Assembly: GCA_963722905.1 (NCBI GenBank)
Contig: CAVROT010000008.1
Span: forward strand, 104,862 to 168,861
Length of the DNA: 64,000 nucleotides
Source: CAVROT01 sp963722905
GTDB lineage: Bacteria > Pseudomonadota > Alphaproteobacteria > Rhodobacterales > Rhodobacteraceae
Direction: 5' to 3'
In this document: one piece after another, positions 25,378 through 35,400 of the stretch
Layout: the number at the start of each line of letters is the position of its first letter
Numbering within the stretch: the first letter of the stretch is position 1
Notes under the pieces: model-generated
What the model was told of the DNA's origin: nothing
The model's input: the letters and a program-made list of their open reading frames with translations, nothing else
The model's database searches: none
Position numbers and translations under genes: made by a program

Positions 25378-26007
25378 TCAGCCCCGGCCGGATGGGCACG
25401 CGCCCGCGCCCCAACCGCCGTCCTCGCGCAGGCGGGTCGAGCTTTCGGGGCGCAGCGGCATGTCGACGAAGCACCAGGCGGGCGGATCGGAGCGCGCCAG
25501 GAGCCGCGCGGCCTGTGGCGCGATGCGCCACCGCGCGAAGGCCCGCGCCGCGACGGACCGGCGCGCCCGCAGTCCCTGCCCCGGCCGTGCGACGATGCCC
25601 ACGGGAACGGCGTGAAGGATGTCGCGCCAGTCGTCCCAACGGTGGAACTGCGCAAGGTTGTCCGCACCCATCAGCCATGTGAACCGCACCCCCGGGGCCT
25701 GTCGTCGCAGCGCCTTCAACGTCTGTGCGGTATGCCGCGTGCCCAGCCGCGCCTCAAGGTCGGTGACCGTCACGGCCGGGTGATCCATCATCCTCCGCGC
25801 ACAGGCCATTCGCCGCGCCAGCGGAGCCGGTCCGTGCACCTTCAAGGGATTCCCCGAACTGACAAGCCACCAGACCCGGTCGAGGCCGAACCTGTGCAGC
25901 GCCGTCATGGTGACGCGGACATGACCCTCGTGCGCCGGATCGAAGGAGCCGCCCAGCAACCCGATGGTCATCCCCGCCGTCACCGAAGGCCACCCCGGTC
26001 CTCTCAT
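25378..26007 (-). CDS. nadD: Nicotinate-nucleotide adenylyltransferase
   Basis: Transfers AMP from ATP to nicotinate mononucleotide, the penultimate step of NAD synthesis. The nucleotidyltransferase signature GLLGGSFDPAHEGH (with the H-x-x-H ATP-binding histidines) is followed by VWWLVSSGNPLK and FTWLMGADNLAQFHRWDDW, all typical of NadD. Start choice: ATG at 26007 (MRGPGWPSVTAGMTIGLLGG) gives the short N-terminal extension seen in related Rhodobacterales proteins and 209 residues. ATG at 25971 (MTIGLLGG) would give 197. The usual rsfS and rlmH neighbours are absent, and dacB follows instead. The 280 bp upstream contain no gene I can support. Confidence 0.92.
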   Translation of the reverse strand: MRGPGWPSVTAGMTIGLLGGSFDPAHEGHVRVTMTALHRFGLDRVWWLVSSGNPLKVHGPAPLARRMACARRMMDHPAVTVTDLEARLGTRHTAQTLKALRRQAPGVRFTWLMGADNLAQFHRWDDWRDILHAVPVGIVARPGQGLRARRSVAARAFARWRIAPQAARLLARSDPPAWCFVDMPLRPESSTRLREDGGWGAGACPSGRG

Positions 26008-26250
26008 GCCACCGCGTCCGGTCGCGCCTTGCCGCGGTCCCCCACGGCAGGCATGAACGCCGTCGCAGGGCACCGGCCCGTCCCGCCCCCGTCCACCGCA
26101 GGCCGGTGGCGACGAACGCCAGCCCGGCCTTTCGAAGACAGGATCGCAATCTCCGTAGTCGCCCCGGGCGCGCCCATAGCCAGGTAGGGCACCGGGTGCC
26201 CGGGTGCCGCCGGGACGGCGCCCGAACGCAACGACCCGACGTTCCGCCCC

Positions 26251-26264
26251 CGGTACCGGTACCG
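26251..26264. repeat. 14-bp palindrome upstream of nadD
   Basis: CGGTACCGGTACCG is a perfect palindrome that is also two KpnI-like GGTACC units in tandem. It lies between nadD and the end of the aldo/keto reductase gene. It may be a small regulatory or structural element, or chance in GC-rich DNA. Confidence 0.25.
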
Positions 26265-26287
26265 CCGGCCGAGGAACTGCCGGAGGC

Positions 26288-27319
26288 TCACGCCTCTTCC
26301 GATGACCGGGCCCACAGGTTGATGTCCTCCTCCCGCGACACCGCGTCGATCTGCGCAAGTTCGTCTTCGGTGAAGTCCAGGTTCGCCGCGGCGCCCGCGC
26401 AATCCACCACCTGTTCGGGCCGCGAGGCGCCGATGAGGGCGGTGGTGACGCGGCCGCCGCGCAGAACCCAGGCGATGGCCATCTGCGCGAGGGTCTGCCC
26501 GCGCGCCTCGGCGATCCCGTTCAGCTTGGCGATGGACCGAAGGGCGCTCTCCGTGATCATCCCCTCGCTCAACGACTTGTCCTTCGCCGCCCGGCTGTCG
26601 CCCGGGATGCCGCCGAGGTACTTCTTGGTCAGCATCCCCTGCGCCAGCGGAGTGAAAGCGATGGAGCCGATGCCCAAATCCTCCAGAGTGTCCAGCAAAC
26701 CGTCGCGTTCCACCCAGCGATTGAGGATGTTGTAGCTGGGCTGGTGGAGAAGGCAGGGCGTGCCGAGATCCTTCAGGATCGCCGCCGCCGCGCGCGTCCG
26801 TTCGGAATTGTAGGACGAAATCCCGACATAGAGCGCCTTGCCCGCCCGCACGATGGCGTCGAGCGCGCCCATCGTTTCCTCAAGCGGCGTGTCCGGGTCG
26901 AAGCGGTGGGAATAGAAGATGTCGACGTAATCGAGGCCCATCCGCCGCAACGAGGCGTCGCATGACGCCATGAGATATTTGCGCGACCCCCACTGCCCGT
27001 AGGGACCTTCGTGCATGAGGTACCCCGCTTTGGACGAGATGATGAGCTCGTCGCGGTAACCGGCCAGGTCCGTGGCGAGAATCTCGCCGAACGCCGTCTC
27101 AGCCGAACCGGGCGGCGGGCCGTAATTGTTGGCCAGATCGAAATGCGTGATGCCGTGATCGAAGGCCGTGCGGCAGATCGCGCGTTTGGTGTCGTGCGCG
27201 GTGTCCTCACCGAAGTTGTGCCACAGCCCCAGCGACACTGCCGGCAGCAGCAGCCCCGAGGCCCCGCACCGGCGGTAGGTCATCCGGTCGTAACGGTCTC
27301 GCGCCGCGAGATATCCCAT
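26288..27319 (-). CDS. Aldo/keto reductase, L-glyceraldehyde 3-phosphate reductase (YghZ) type
   Basis: NADPH-dependent reductase of the AKR14/YghZ-like group. The 343-residue protein starts MGYLAARDRYDRMTYRRCGA, the usual opening of this subfamily. It has the AKR catalytic tetrad positions in THFDLANNYGPPPGSAE (Asp and Tyr), in IISSKAGYLM (Lys) and in YVDIFYSHRFDPDTPLEETM (His). The C-terminal cofactor site is ALIGASRPEQVVDCA. YghZ proteins detoxify methylglyoxal or L-glyceraldehyde 3-phosphate; the natural substrate here is inferred. It is divergent from ggt, with only 112 bp between the two start codons. Confidence 0.9.
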   Translation of the reverse strand: MGYLAARDRYDRMTYRRCGASGLLLPAVSLGLWHNFGEDTAHDTKRAICRTAFDHGITHFDLANNYGPPPGSAETAFGEILATDLAGYRDELIISSKAGYLMHEGPYGQWGSRKYLMASCDASLRRMGLDYVDIFYSHRFDPDTPLEETMGALDAIVRAGKALYVGISSYNSERTRAAAAILKDLGTPCLLHQPSYNILNRWVERDGLLDTLEDLGIGSIAFTPLAQGMLTKKYLGGIPGDSRAAKDKSLSEGMITESALRSIAKLNGIAEARGQTLAQMAIAWVLRGGRVTTALIGASRPEQVVDCAGAAANLDFTEDELAQIDAVSREEDINLWARSSEEA

Positions 27320-27431
27320 GCTAGCCTCCGCTCATGCTCCGGGCCGCAGGTTTGCCGTCCGGGCCGCCGGTGTCAAACGCCGGCACGCCGCCCCGAAGGA
27401 CGGCGACCCGGAACCAGAACGGAGCCCCCGC

Positions 27432-29192
27432 ATGACCATCCGACTCGCCGCTCTTCTTGCCACGACCGCTCTTGCCGCACCCGCCTACGCACAGGAGGCC
27501 GCCGACGCCGTCGCCCCGGAGACCGGCAGCGCGCCCGCCGACGCCGCCGCTATGACCCCCGACGTCGCGGCCCCAGTCACGGCCGACAGCTGGATGATCG
27601 CGGCCGCGAACCCGCTGGCCGCGCAGGCCGGCGCCGACATGCTGGCCGCGGGCGGCAGCGCAGCCGACGCCATGGTCGCGGCACAGCTGGTTCTGGGGCT
27701 GGTCGAGCCGCAGTCTTCGGGCCTGGGCGGCGGCGCGTTCCTGGTCTGGTACGACGCCGCCTCGGGCGAGCTCACCACGCTCGACGGGCGCGAGACGGCG
27801 CCGATGGCCGCCACGCCCGTGCTGTTCCAGGACGACGCGGGCGAGACGATGGGCTTTTTCGACGCGGTCGTCGGCGGGCTCAGCGTCGGGACGCCCGGCA
27901 CGCCGATGCTGCTTGAAGAGGCGCACGGACGCTGGGGCAAGCTGCCATGGCCCGACCTCTTCGAGACGGCGACGACCCTGGCGACCGACGGCTTCGAGGT
28001 ATCGCCACGCCTCGCCATGCTGGTGGGCGAGGACACGGAGTACCTGTCGGTCAGCCCGGGAACGGCCGACTATTTCCTGCCCGGCGGCACACCCATCGCC
28101 GAGGGCGACCTGCTGAGGAACCCCGACTACGCGCAAACCCTGGCGGCCCTGTCGGAAGGCGGAGCCGACGCCTTCTACACCGGCGACATCGCCGCCGGCA
28201 TCGTCGAGACGGTGACATCCGCCGCCCTGCCCGGCGTCCTGGCCGAGGTCGACCTGGCCACCTACGACGTGGTCGAACGGCCGGCGGTCTGCGCGGCCTA
28301 CCGGGACCACGACGTCTGCGGCATGGGCCCGCCGTCCTCGGGCGCGTTGACCGTCGGGCAGATCCTGGGGATGCTGGACGGGTTCGACCTGTCGGAGATG
28401 GGCCCCGCCAGTCCAGAGGCATGGCGCCTCATCGGTGACGCCAGCCGGTTGGCCTTCGCCGACCGCGGCCGCTACATGGCCGACAGCGACTACGTTCCGA
28501 TGCCCACCGAGGGCCTCGTCGCGCCCGCCTACCTCGCCACGCGCGCCGAGCTTCTGAAGGGCGACGACAGCCTGCCCGAGGTCTCGCCCGGCACGCCCGA
28601 ATGGGACCACGCGCAGCTGTGGGCCGATGACGCCAGCATCGAGTTTCCATCGACCTCGCACATCTCCATCGTCGATGCCGAGGGCAACGCGCTCAGCATG
28701 ACCACGACGATCGAGAACGGGTTCGGGTCGCGGCTGATGTCCGGCGGTTTCCTGCTGAACAACGAGCTCACCGACTTCAGCTTCGCCAGCCACGAGGACG
28801 GCGTACCCATCGCCAACCGCGTCGAGCCGGGCAAGCGGCCGCGATCCTCGATGGCGCCGACCATCGTCATGCAGGACGGGGCGCCGGTGATGGTCGTCGG
28901 ATCGCCCGGCGGCAGCCGGATCATCGGCTATGTGGCGCAAGCAATCGTCGCGCATCTCGACTGGGGCATGGACGTCCAGCAGGCGGCGGCGATGCCGCAT
29001 CTGGTCAACAGATTCGGGACATACGACCTCGAAGAGGGCACTGCTGCGGCCGGACTGGAGGCCCCGCTGCAGGAACTGGGGTTCGAGACCTCCGTGAGGG
29101 ACCTTACCTCGGGCCTCCACATCATCGCCATCGGGGAAACACTGAGCGGCGGTGCCGACCCCCGCCGTGAAGGCGTTGCCATAGGCGATTGA
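27432..29192 (+). CDS. ggt: Gamma-glutamyltransferase (periplasmic)
   Basis: Ntn-hydrolase that removes or transfers the gamma-glutamyl group of glutathione and related compounds in the periplasm. The ATG at 27432 (after GGAGCC) opens a signal peptide (MTIRLAALLATTALAAPAYA) and gives 586 residues. The precursor self-cleaves before the nucleophile threonine in STSHISIVDAEGNALSMTTT (T at about residue 408). Other family marks are SSGLGGGAFLVWYDAASGE, RLAFADRGRYMADSDYVPMP, SSMAPTIVMQDGAPVMVVGS and PGGSRI for the oxyanion region. A hairpin follows the stop. The mature large and small subunits would be about 380 and 179 residues. Confidence 0.95.
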   Translation: MTIRLAALLATTALAAPAYAQEAADAVAPETGSAPADAAAMTPDVAAPVTADSWMIAAANPLAAQAGADMLAAGGSAADAMVAAQLVLGLVEPQSSGLGGGAFLVWYDAASGELTTLDGRETAPMAATPVLFQDDAGETMGFFDAVVGGLSVGTPGTPMLLEEAHGRWGKLPWPDLFETATTLATDGFEVSPRLAMLVGEDTEYLSVSPGTADYFLPGGTPIAEGDLLRNPDYAQTLAALSEGGADAFYTGDIAAGIVETVTSAALPGVLAEVDLATYDVVERPAVCAAYRDHDVCGMGPPSSGALTVGQILGMLDGFDLSEMGPASPEAWRLIGDASRLAFADRGRYMADSDYVPMPTEGLVAPAYLATRAELLKGDDSLPEVSPGTPEWDHAQLWADDASIEFPSTSHISIVDAEGNALSMTTTIENGFGSRLMSGGFLLNNELTDFSFASHEDGVPIANRVEPGKRPRSSMAPTIVMQDGAPVMVVGSPGGSRIIGYVAQAIVAHLDWGMDVQQAAAMPHLVNRFGTYDLEEGTAAAGLEAPLQELGFETSVRDLTSGLHIIAIGETLSGGADPRREGVAIGD

Positions 29193-29198
29193 CCCGGG

Positions 29199-29222
29199 CG
29201 GGGCGGGCCCATGTCCGCCCCG
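29199..29222 (+). terminator. Hairpin after ggt
   Basis: CGGGGCGG (29199-29206) pairs with CCGCCCCG (29215-29222) around an 8-base loop, 6 bp after the ggt stop. No T-run follows, so termination strength is uncertain. Confidence 0.45.
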
Positions 29223-29352
29223 AACTCTGGCCTGCCTCGGCTTCCCCGGGAAGGTCTCAGCCTTGCGAGCGTCGTTCCGGGTTCGACGACGAGTCGTTGG
29301 CGCCGCCGGTCGCGTCGGCCACCGCACGCGGCCTGATTCGACCGATCGCGGA

Positions 29353-29715
29353 TCAGGCGTGGTGGCCGTAGTGTTCGACTATGGCAGCGACATCGTCGGG
29401 CGGGGTCGCGTGATTGATCGACGCGCAGGCGTTGGGAACATGGGCGAAGACGGAGCCGTCCGAGAAGAATGTCGCACTTGTCACCGGAACAATCCGGCAA
29501 GACGGCTGACGGTACCCCGCGTAGTCGGCGACCGCCATCGAACTGCCCTCCCCAAGCGCGAGGTCCAGCACCATGATATCGATGACACAGGACTGCAGCG
29601 ATGCGATCGCATCGTGCTGCGTCCGAGCGATGGTCACGACGGCCCCCGATCTCTTGAGCGAGGTGCGCCAGATCTTGGCAAGGTCAGGGTCGGAATTCAC
29701 GATCAAAACGTGCAT
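29353..29715 (-). CDS. Single-domain response regulator receiver protein
   Basis: A 120-residue CheY-like receiver without an output domain. The phospho-acceptor is aspartate 51 in IDIMVLDLALGEGSSMAVAD, and the conserved Thr/Ser is in IVPVTSATFFSDGSVF. The acidic pocket near the N-terminus is incomplete (LIVNSDPDL, where most receivers have two or three acidic residues) and the switch lysine position reads SINHATPP, without lysine. The motif ATFFSDGSVF followed by PPDDVAAIVEHYG is shared with a small alphaproteobacterial receiver family. No kinase gene is nearby. It may be regulated by phosphorylation in an unusual way or not at all. Confidence 0.8.
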   Translation of the reverse strand: MHVLIVNSDPDLAKIWRTSLKRSGAVVTIARTQHDAIASLQSCVIDIMVLDLALGEGSSMAVADYAGYRQPSCRIVPVTSATFFSDGSVFAHVPNACASINHATPPDDVAAIVEHYGHHA

Positions 29716-29979
29716 ATGCAGCCCCGCCCTTCGCCTTCATTGTCCACGACAGACGTCCAATCTAGCCTTGGGTATGTCATGGCGGTCGTGTCTTCGCCCA
29801 GTATGCTCGATAAGGCGCAACAATCGAACATCGAAATCGGACGACCTTCACTCGTGTCGGGAAAAGTCCCTTAGTGCGATATGGTTCCCCAATTTTAGTG
29901 AGTATACGGTGCATGGGCGACCGAAAGACCCAGCGGATTTCCGCCTTATGCACCCGATATCCGAAGGACCACAGCAAGC

Positions 29980-30435
29980 ATGACCGACGACAGCGATACC
30001 CGACCGACGACCTGGATCACCGTATGCGACACGTGCAAGCGACCCGGATGGCTGGCCGGGACCACCGACGGCGAGGCGCTGGCCGGTCTCGTCGAGGCCG
30101 CGGCAGCGACCGGCGATCCCCATGATACCGCCGCCCCTCGCGTGCGCCGGGTGTCGTGCCTGATGGGATGCGACCGTGCCTGCAACGTCGCCGTCCAGGC
30201 CGAGGGAAAGTTCGCCTATACGCTCGGCGGCTTCGAACCGGACGCCGCCGTCGCGCAGGGAATCGTCGACTGGGCGCGCTTGCACGGCGACAGCGCCACC
30301 GGGGTCGTCGCCTACCGGCAGTGGCCGGCTGAAGTGAAGGGCCATTTCGTGACGCGGCATCCGCCCCTTCCCCCCGGCGTCCGGGCTCGGGACGACCGGC
30401 CGGACGCCGCCGCACCCCGCGCCGCCGCCGAGTGA
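29980..30435 (+). CDS. DUF1636 family protein, cobalamin-cluster associated
   Basis: A 151-residue protein of the DUF1636 family, function unknown, often beside cobalamin genes in alphaproteobacteria. It resembles thioredoxin-like ferredoxins: a first cysteine pair in ITVCDTCKRPGWL and a second set in RVSCLMGCDRACNVAVQAEG could hold a metal or [2Fe-2S] centre. The C-terminal 25 residues are Pro/Ala/Arg-rich. cobC starts 100 bp later on the same strand. The upstream 264 bp is divergent to the receiver gene; I found no cobalamin riboswitch consensus in it. Confidence 0.85.
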   Translation: MTDDSDTRPTTWITVCDTCKRPGWLAGTTDGEALAGLVEAAAATGDPHDTAAPRVRRVSCLMGCDRACNVAVQAEGKFAYTLGGFEPDAAVAQGIVDWARLHGDSATGVVAYRQWPAEVKGHFVTRHPPLPPGVRARDDRPDAAAPRAAAE

Positions 30436-30535
30436 CGCCGGCTGGTCCAGTCGAGGCTACGTCCGTCGATCCGCCGATGCACGCCCCAACCAGAGGCGCG
30501 GCCGGCCCGCCGCCTGTCCACCGGGTCCGGCGCGG

Positions 30536-31507
30536 GTGAATTCGGTGGCCCTGCGCGACCATGGCGGCGGCCTGGACGATGCGATCGGCCGCTATGGCGG
30601 CGCGCGCGCCGACTGGATCGACCTGTCCACTGGCATATCGCCGCGGCCGTGGCCGGTGCCCCAGATGCCGCCAGAGGTATGGACGTCGCTCCCGGACCGC
30701 GACGCGCAGGCCGGGCTGGAGCGCGCCGCCCGCGCGGCCTGGCGCGTTCCGGCGGATGCCGCGATCCTCGCGGCACCCGGTACCTCGTCCCTGATTGCCC
30801 GCATTCCCGCGCTGGCCCCGGCTGGACGTGTGCACATCCCGGGTCCGACCTACAACGAACATGGTGCCGCATTCGCCGCTGCCGGATGGATGGCGACCGG
30901 ATCGCCCCACGACGCCGATGCAGCCGTCGCGGTCCATCCCAACAACCCGGACGGACACCTGTGGCCCGCTCCGTTAGGCGCGCCCCTGTCGATCGTCGAC
31001 GAAAGCTTCTGCGATCTCGTCCCGGACGTCAGCCTGGTGGCCCATGCGGCCAGGCCGGGAACTGTGATCCTCAAGAGCTTCGGCAAGTTCTGGGGCCTCG
31101 CGGGGCTGCGGCTGGGTTTTGCCATCGGGGCGCCCGACCTGATCGCCGTGCTGGCACAGATGCTGGGGCCCTGGCCGGTATCGGGCCCGGCACTGCACAT
31201 GGGTGCGCGGGCCCTGACCGATACCGGGTGGGCCGCCGACATGCGGCGCCGCCACGCGAAGGACGCCGCACGGCTGGACCGCGCCATGGCGCGGACGGAC
31301 CCGTCGCCGCACGGCACCGACCTTTTTCGCCTCTACGGGGTCGGCGATGCCGCGCGCTGGCACGATGCTCTGGCACGCCGCCGCATCCTGACGCGCCGCT
31401 TTCCGTGGTCGACCACGGCGTTGCGTCTGGGGCTACCGCCGCCCGGCTCCTGGGACCGGGTCGAGGCGGCTCTGTCGCAGGTGGCCGCTTCCGTGCCGGT
31501 GCGATGA
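30536..31507 (+). CDS. cobC: Threonine-phosphate decarboxylase-like aminotransferase (CobC)
   Basis: PLP-dependent class I/II fold enzyme that provides the (R)-1-amino-2-propanol phosphate arm of cobalamin. The start is GTG at 30536, giving 323 residues (MNSVALRDHGGGLDDAIGRY, then DWIDLSTGISPRPWP, the usual CobC opening). The PLP lysine is in KSFGKFWGLAGLRLGF at about residue 184, preceded by the Asp of SIVDESFCDL. It overlaps cobD by four bases (ATGA at 31504-31507), so the two are translationally coupled. It is shorter than some homologues but no key motif is lost. Confidence 0.9.
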   Translation: MNSVALRDHGGGLDDAIGRYGGARADWIDLSTGISPRPWPVPQMPPEVWTSLPDRDAQAGLERAARAAWRVPADAAILAAPGTSSLIARIPALAPAGRVHIPGPTYNEHGAAFAAAGWMATGSPHDADAAVAVHPNNPDGHLWPAPLGAPLSIVDESFCDLVPDVSLVAHAARPGTVILKSFGKFWGLAGLRLGFAIGAPDLIAVLAQMLGPWPVSGPALHMGARALTDTGWAADMRRRHAKDAARLDRAMARTDPSPHGTDLFRLYGVGDAARWHDALARRRILTRRFPWSTTALRLGLPPPGSWDRVEAALSQVAASVPVR

Positions 31508-32418
31508 GCCTCGTTGCGGCGCTGATCCTCGACGCGCTGGCGGGCGAGCCGCGTACGATCTGGGATCGTGTGCCACATCCGGCGGTGCTGATGGGCCGCG
31601 CCGTGGGATGGTGCGACGCGAGGATGAACCGCGGCGGTGCGCGACGGATCCGCGGAGTGCTGGCCATCGCCCTGCTGTCGGTCGGCGCGGCGCTGACGGG
31701 CGGCGCAATCGCGGCTCTGCCGGGAGGCACGCTATGGGGCATCCTCGCGGCGGCGATCCTGCTTGCGCAGCGCAGCCTCGTGCAGCACGTCGCCGCGGTG
31801 GCGACGGCGCTGCGCCGCGACATCGGCGCCGGCCGTCGCAGCGTGGCGATGATCGTCGGCCGGGATACCGGCGCCATGGATCCCCCCGCCGTCGCCCGCG
31901 CCGCCATCGAGTTTGCGGCCGAGAACCTCTCGGACGGCGTCGTCGCGCCGGCTCTATGGTTCGCGGTCGCGGGGCTGCCGGGGATGGCGGCCTACAAGAT
32001 GGTGAACACCGCCGACAGCATGATCGGCCACCGGACGCCGCGCCATGGCGACTTCGGCTGGGCCGCGGCACGTCTGGACGACGCGATGAACTGGATCCCG
32101 GCCAGGATCACCGCCGCGCTGATCCTTGCCGTGAATGCCGCGCCGCATCATTGGGGCGCCGTTGCGCAAGACGCGCGGCAACACCGGTCGCCCAATGCAG
32201 GATGGCCCGAGGCCGCCATGGCGCGCGTGCTGGACGTCGCGCTGAGCGGGCCGCGCGCCTACGCGGGCCGCACGGGCGACTTTCCTTTCGTCCATCCCGA
32301 CGGCCGCCGCGCCATCGGCGCAGACGAGATCGACGCGGCCTGCACGGTACTCTGGCGGGCGTGGGCCGGTCTGCTTGCCGGTGCGGCGGCCTGGTCCGTC
32401 GCCGTGCACCTTGCCTGA
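31504..32418 (+). CDS. cobD: Adenosylcobinamide-phosphate synthase (CbiB/CobD)
   Basis: Integral membrane enzyme that attaches the aminopropanol arm to adenosylcobyric acid. The 304-residue protein begins MSLVAALILDALAGEPRTIW and PHPAVLMGRAVGWCD, the family opening. It carries VGRDTGAMDPPAVARAAIEF, AAENLSDGVVAPALWFAVAG and AAYKMVNTADSMIGHRTPRH, which are hallmark CbiB blocks. Hydrophobic helices lie near residues 50-95, 140-160, 205-225 and at the C-terminus. It is read from the ATGA overlap with cobC and is convergent with smc, whose stop is 16 bp away. The rest of the cobalamin pathway is not in the window. Confidence 0.93.
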   Translation: MSLVAALILDALAGEPRTIWDRVPHPAVLMGRAVGWCDARMNRGGARRIRGVLAIALLSVGAALTGGAIAALPGGTLWGILAAAILLAQRSLVQHVAAVATALRRDIGAGRRSVAMIVGRDTGAMDPPAVARAAIEFAAENLSDGVVAPALWFAVAGLPGMAAYKMVNTADSMIGHRTPRHGDFGWAAARLDDAMNWIPARITAALILAVNAAPHHWGAVAQDARQHRSPNAGWPEAAMARVLDVALSGPRAYAGRTGDFPFVHPDGRRAIGADEIDAACTVLWRAWAGLLAGAAAWSVAVHLA

Positions 32419-32433
32419 CGCGCCGGACGGCGC

Positions 32434-35400
32434 TCAGGCCACCAGACGTTCGGCCGCCGCAAGGTCGACGCTGACCAGCTGGCTCACCCCCGGCTCGCCC
32501 ATGGTAACGCCGTAGAGGCGGTCCATCCGCGCCATCGTCACCGCATGGTGCGTGATGATCAGGAACCGGGTGTCGGTCCGGCGCGCCATCTCGTCCAGCA
32601 TGTCGCAGAACCGGGTCACGTTGGCGTCGTCGAGCGGTGCGTCCACCTCGTCGAGCACGCAGATCGGCGCGGGGTTGGCCAGGAAGACGGCGAAGATCAG
32701 CGCCATCGCGCAGAGCGTCTGCTCGCCGCCCGACAGCAGGCCGAGGTGGCTGAGGGTCTTGCCGGGCGGCTGGCAGAGGATGTCGAGGCCCGCCTCCAGC
32801 GGGTCGTCGCTGTCGACCATTTCAAGCCGCGCGGTGCCGCCGCCGAAGAGGTGAACGAAAAGTTGGGAAAAATGGCCGTTCACCTCGTCGAAGGCGGTCA
32901 GCAGACGTTCGCGCCCCTCGCGGTTCAACCCGGCGATGCCCGCGCGCAGGGCCGCGATGGCGCCGGTGAGATCGTCGCGCTCGGCCGTCAGCGTGTCCAT
33001 CTCGGCGCGGGCCTCGTCGCTGTCGGCCTCGGCGCGCAGGTTCACGGCGCCCAGGCCGTCGCGCTGGGACCGCAGGCGCGCGATGTCGGCCTCGATGGCG
33101 GGGATGGGCGCGTCGTCCGGAGGCTGCGCGGCGGGGTCGGCGCACATCTTTTCGCGCAGGGCGCCCGGCGTCATCTCGAACGCCTCGGCGATTCCGGCCA
33201 CGGCATCGGCAGCGCGGGACGCGGCGGCATCGGCGCGCGCCTCCGCCGAGGCGAGGGCCTCGCGCGCTGCGGCCGCAGCGCGCTCGGCGGCACGCTCGGC
33301 CTCGGCGGCGTCGGCCGCCTGTCGCGTCGCGGCGTCGGCCGCGGCCACGGCCGCGCCGGACCGGATGCGCGCCGCCTCGAGGTCCCGCGCGGTCCTGGCG
33401 GCCCTGGCGGCGATCTCGTCCGGCGCGGCCTCGGCCCGGGTCAGGTCGGCCTGTGTCGCGTCGCGACGGGAGGCGAGTTCGCCCACGCGGGCCGCCGCTG
33501 CGCCGGCTCGTTCCTGCCAGCCGGCGATCTCGTCGCCGATGCGCGAGAGCCGCGTGGCGCGGGCTGCCTCGGCCGCGGCGACGGTATCGGCATGGCGCGA
33601 CGCCCCGGACGCCTCCGCCAGCGCGCGGCGTGCCTCCAGCCGTGCATCCATCACGGTTTTCTGGTCGGGAGCGGGAGCGGCGGCCAGGGCGGCGGTGGCG
33701 GCCTCCAGCCGCTCTTCGGCCGTGCTGTCGGACCGGATGGCACGCTCCAGCACCTGCGCCGAGGCCTCGGCTCGCGTTTCCGCCGCGATGCGCGCGGCAT
33801 CGGCGCGGCCCGCCTGCCGACCCGCTTCGGCGGCGGCATCGTCCGCCCGGCGCCGGGCCGTGCGCGCCGCCGCCGCCGCTTCGGACGCCGCCAGGAGGCG
33901 CGCCGCCAGCCGGTCGTGCGCTCGCGCCGTCCCCACGGCCACGGCGTCGGCCGCCGACAGGTCGCGCTTGAGGGCCTCGCGGCGGTTGACCTGCGCCAGC
34001 CGGAGCGCGGCCGCCGTCGGCGTATCCTCGGCGGCGCTGCGAAATCCGTCCCAGCGCCAGAGGTCGCCTTCGACCGAAACCAGGCGCTGACCCGGCGACA
34101 GGACCGCCTGAAGCGCCGCCCCCCGGTGGCGCGGCACGATTCCGACGGCGGCGATGCGGCGAACCAGCACCGCCGGCCCCGTGAGGCGGTCTCCCAGTGG
34201 CGCTGCCTCCCGCGGCAAGGGCGCCACCGATCCGTAGGCGGGCAGCCCGACCCACCCCGTCGCCCCGTTGTCCCCGACCGGCGGGGCGCGCAGGTCCTCC
34301 GACAGCGCCGCGCCGACGGCTGCCTCGAAGCCCGGCGCCACCGTGATCGCGTCGATCAGCTGTCCGTCCTCGGCCGTGTCGCGCGCGATCAGTCGGTCCA
34401 GCGCGGCGACCTCGGACTGGAGGGCCGCGCGCTGCCCCGCCGTCTCGGACGCGGCGGCGCGGGCGTCGCCCTCTTCGGTCTGGGCCCCGGCGCGCGTCGC
34501 GTCGGCCAGTTCCAGCGCGGCCTCGGCCCCGGTGGCAGCGGCGGCGCAGATCCGGGCCGCCTCCGACGCCTTCGCGTGCTGCGCGAGGGACGTCGTCACG
34601 GTGGCCTGGGCCACCCCGGCGTCGGTACCGGCGCGGTCGCGCGCGGCGGCGGCGTCGGAGCGGCTTCGTCGCGCCTGGGCCAGCTCGCGTCGGGCAGCGT
34701 CATGCGCGGCGGCCTGCCGCGCCACATCCCCCGCCGCGGCCACGGCGGCGTCCTGGGCCTGCGCCGATCGCGCGGCGGCGTCCCCGGCGGCGGCGCGTGC
34801 GGCGTCCAGACGTGCCGGCGCACCGTCGCCATCGGCGGACAGCGCCGCGGCCTCGTCCTCCAGCGCCGCGACGGCGCGGGCGGCGTCCTCGGACAGGGCG
34901 GCCTCGCGCCCGGCGTCCCGCGTCATGTCGGCGAGGCGGGTACGCAAGGCGTCGATGGCCCGGCGGGCGCGTTCGGCGCGGTCGCGCAGCGTGTCGGACG
35001 CGGCCCCGGTCCGGGCGACGAGGGCGGTGGCGATGGCGACCTCGTCGCGCGCCGGGGGCAGGCGGGTCTCGACCGCCGCGCGCGCCTCGCCTGCAGCGGC
35101 TGCGATGCGTCCGGTCTCGGCCGCGCGCCGGCGGGCGTCGCGGCACGCAGCGTCGGCGGCCGTGCGGTCGGCTTCGGCCACGGACCACCGGGCAAGCGCC
35201 AGCCGTTCCTCCGACCGCCGCAGACCTTCGGCGATCTCGCGGTAGCGGGCCGCCGTCCGGGCCTGCCGCGACAGGGCAGCCAGCCGGGCGTCCAGTGCCG
35301 CCACGACGTCGGCCACGCGGGCGAGGTTGGCCTCGGCGGCGCGCAGCCGCAGTTCGGCCTCGTGGCGGCGGTGGTGCAGTCCGGCGATGCCGGCGGCCTC

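Noticed and set aside
29716..29979. Possible cobalamin riboswitch before DUF1636-cobC-cobD
   Set aside because: I could not find a B12-box consensus or the required paired elements; the only small stem is GGGA-AAAG-TCCC.
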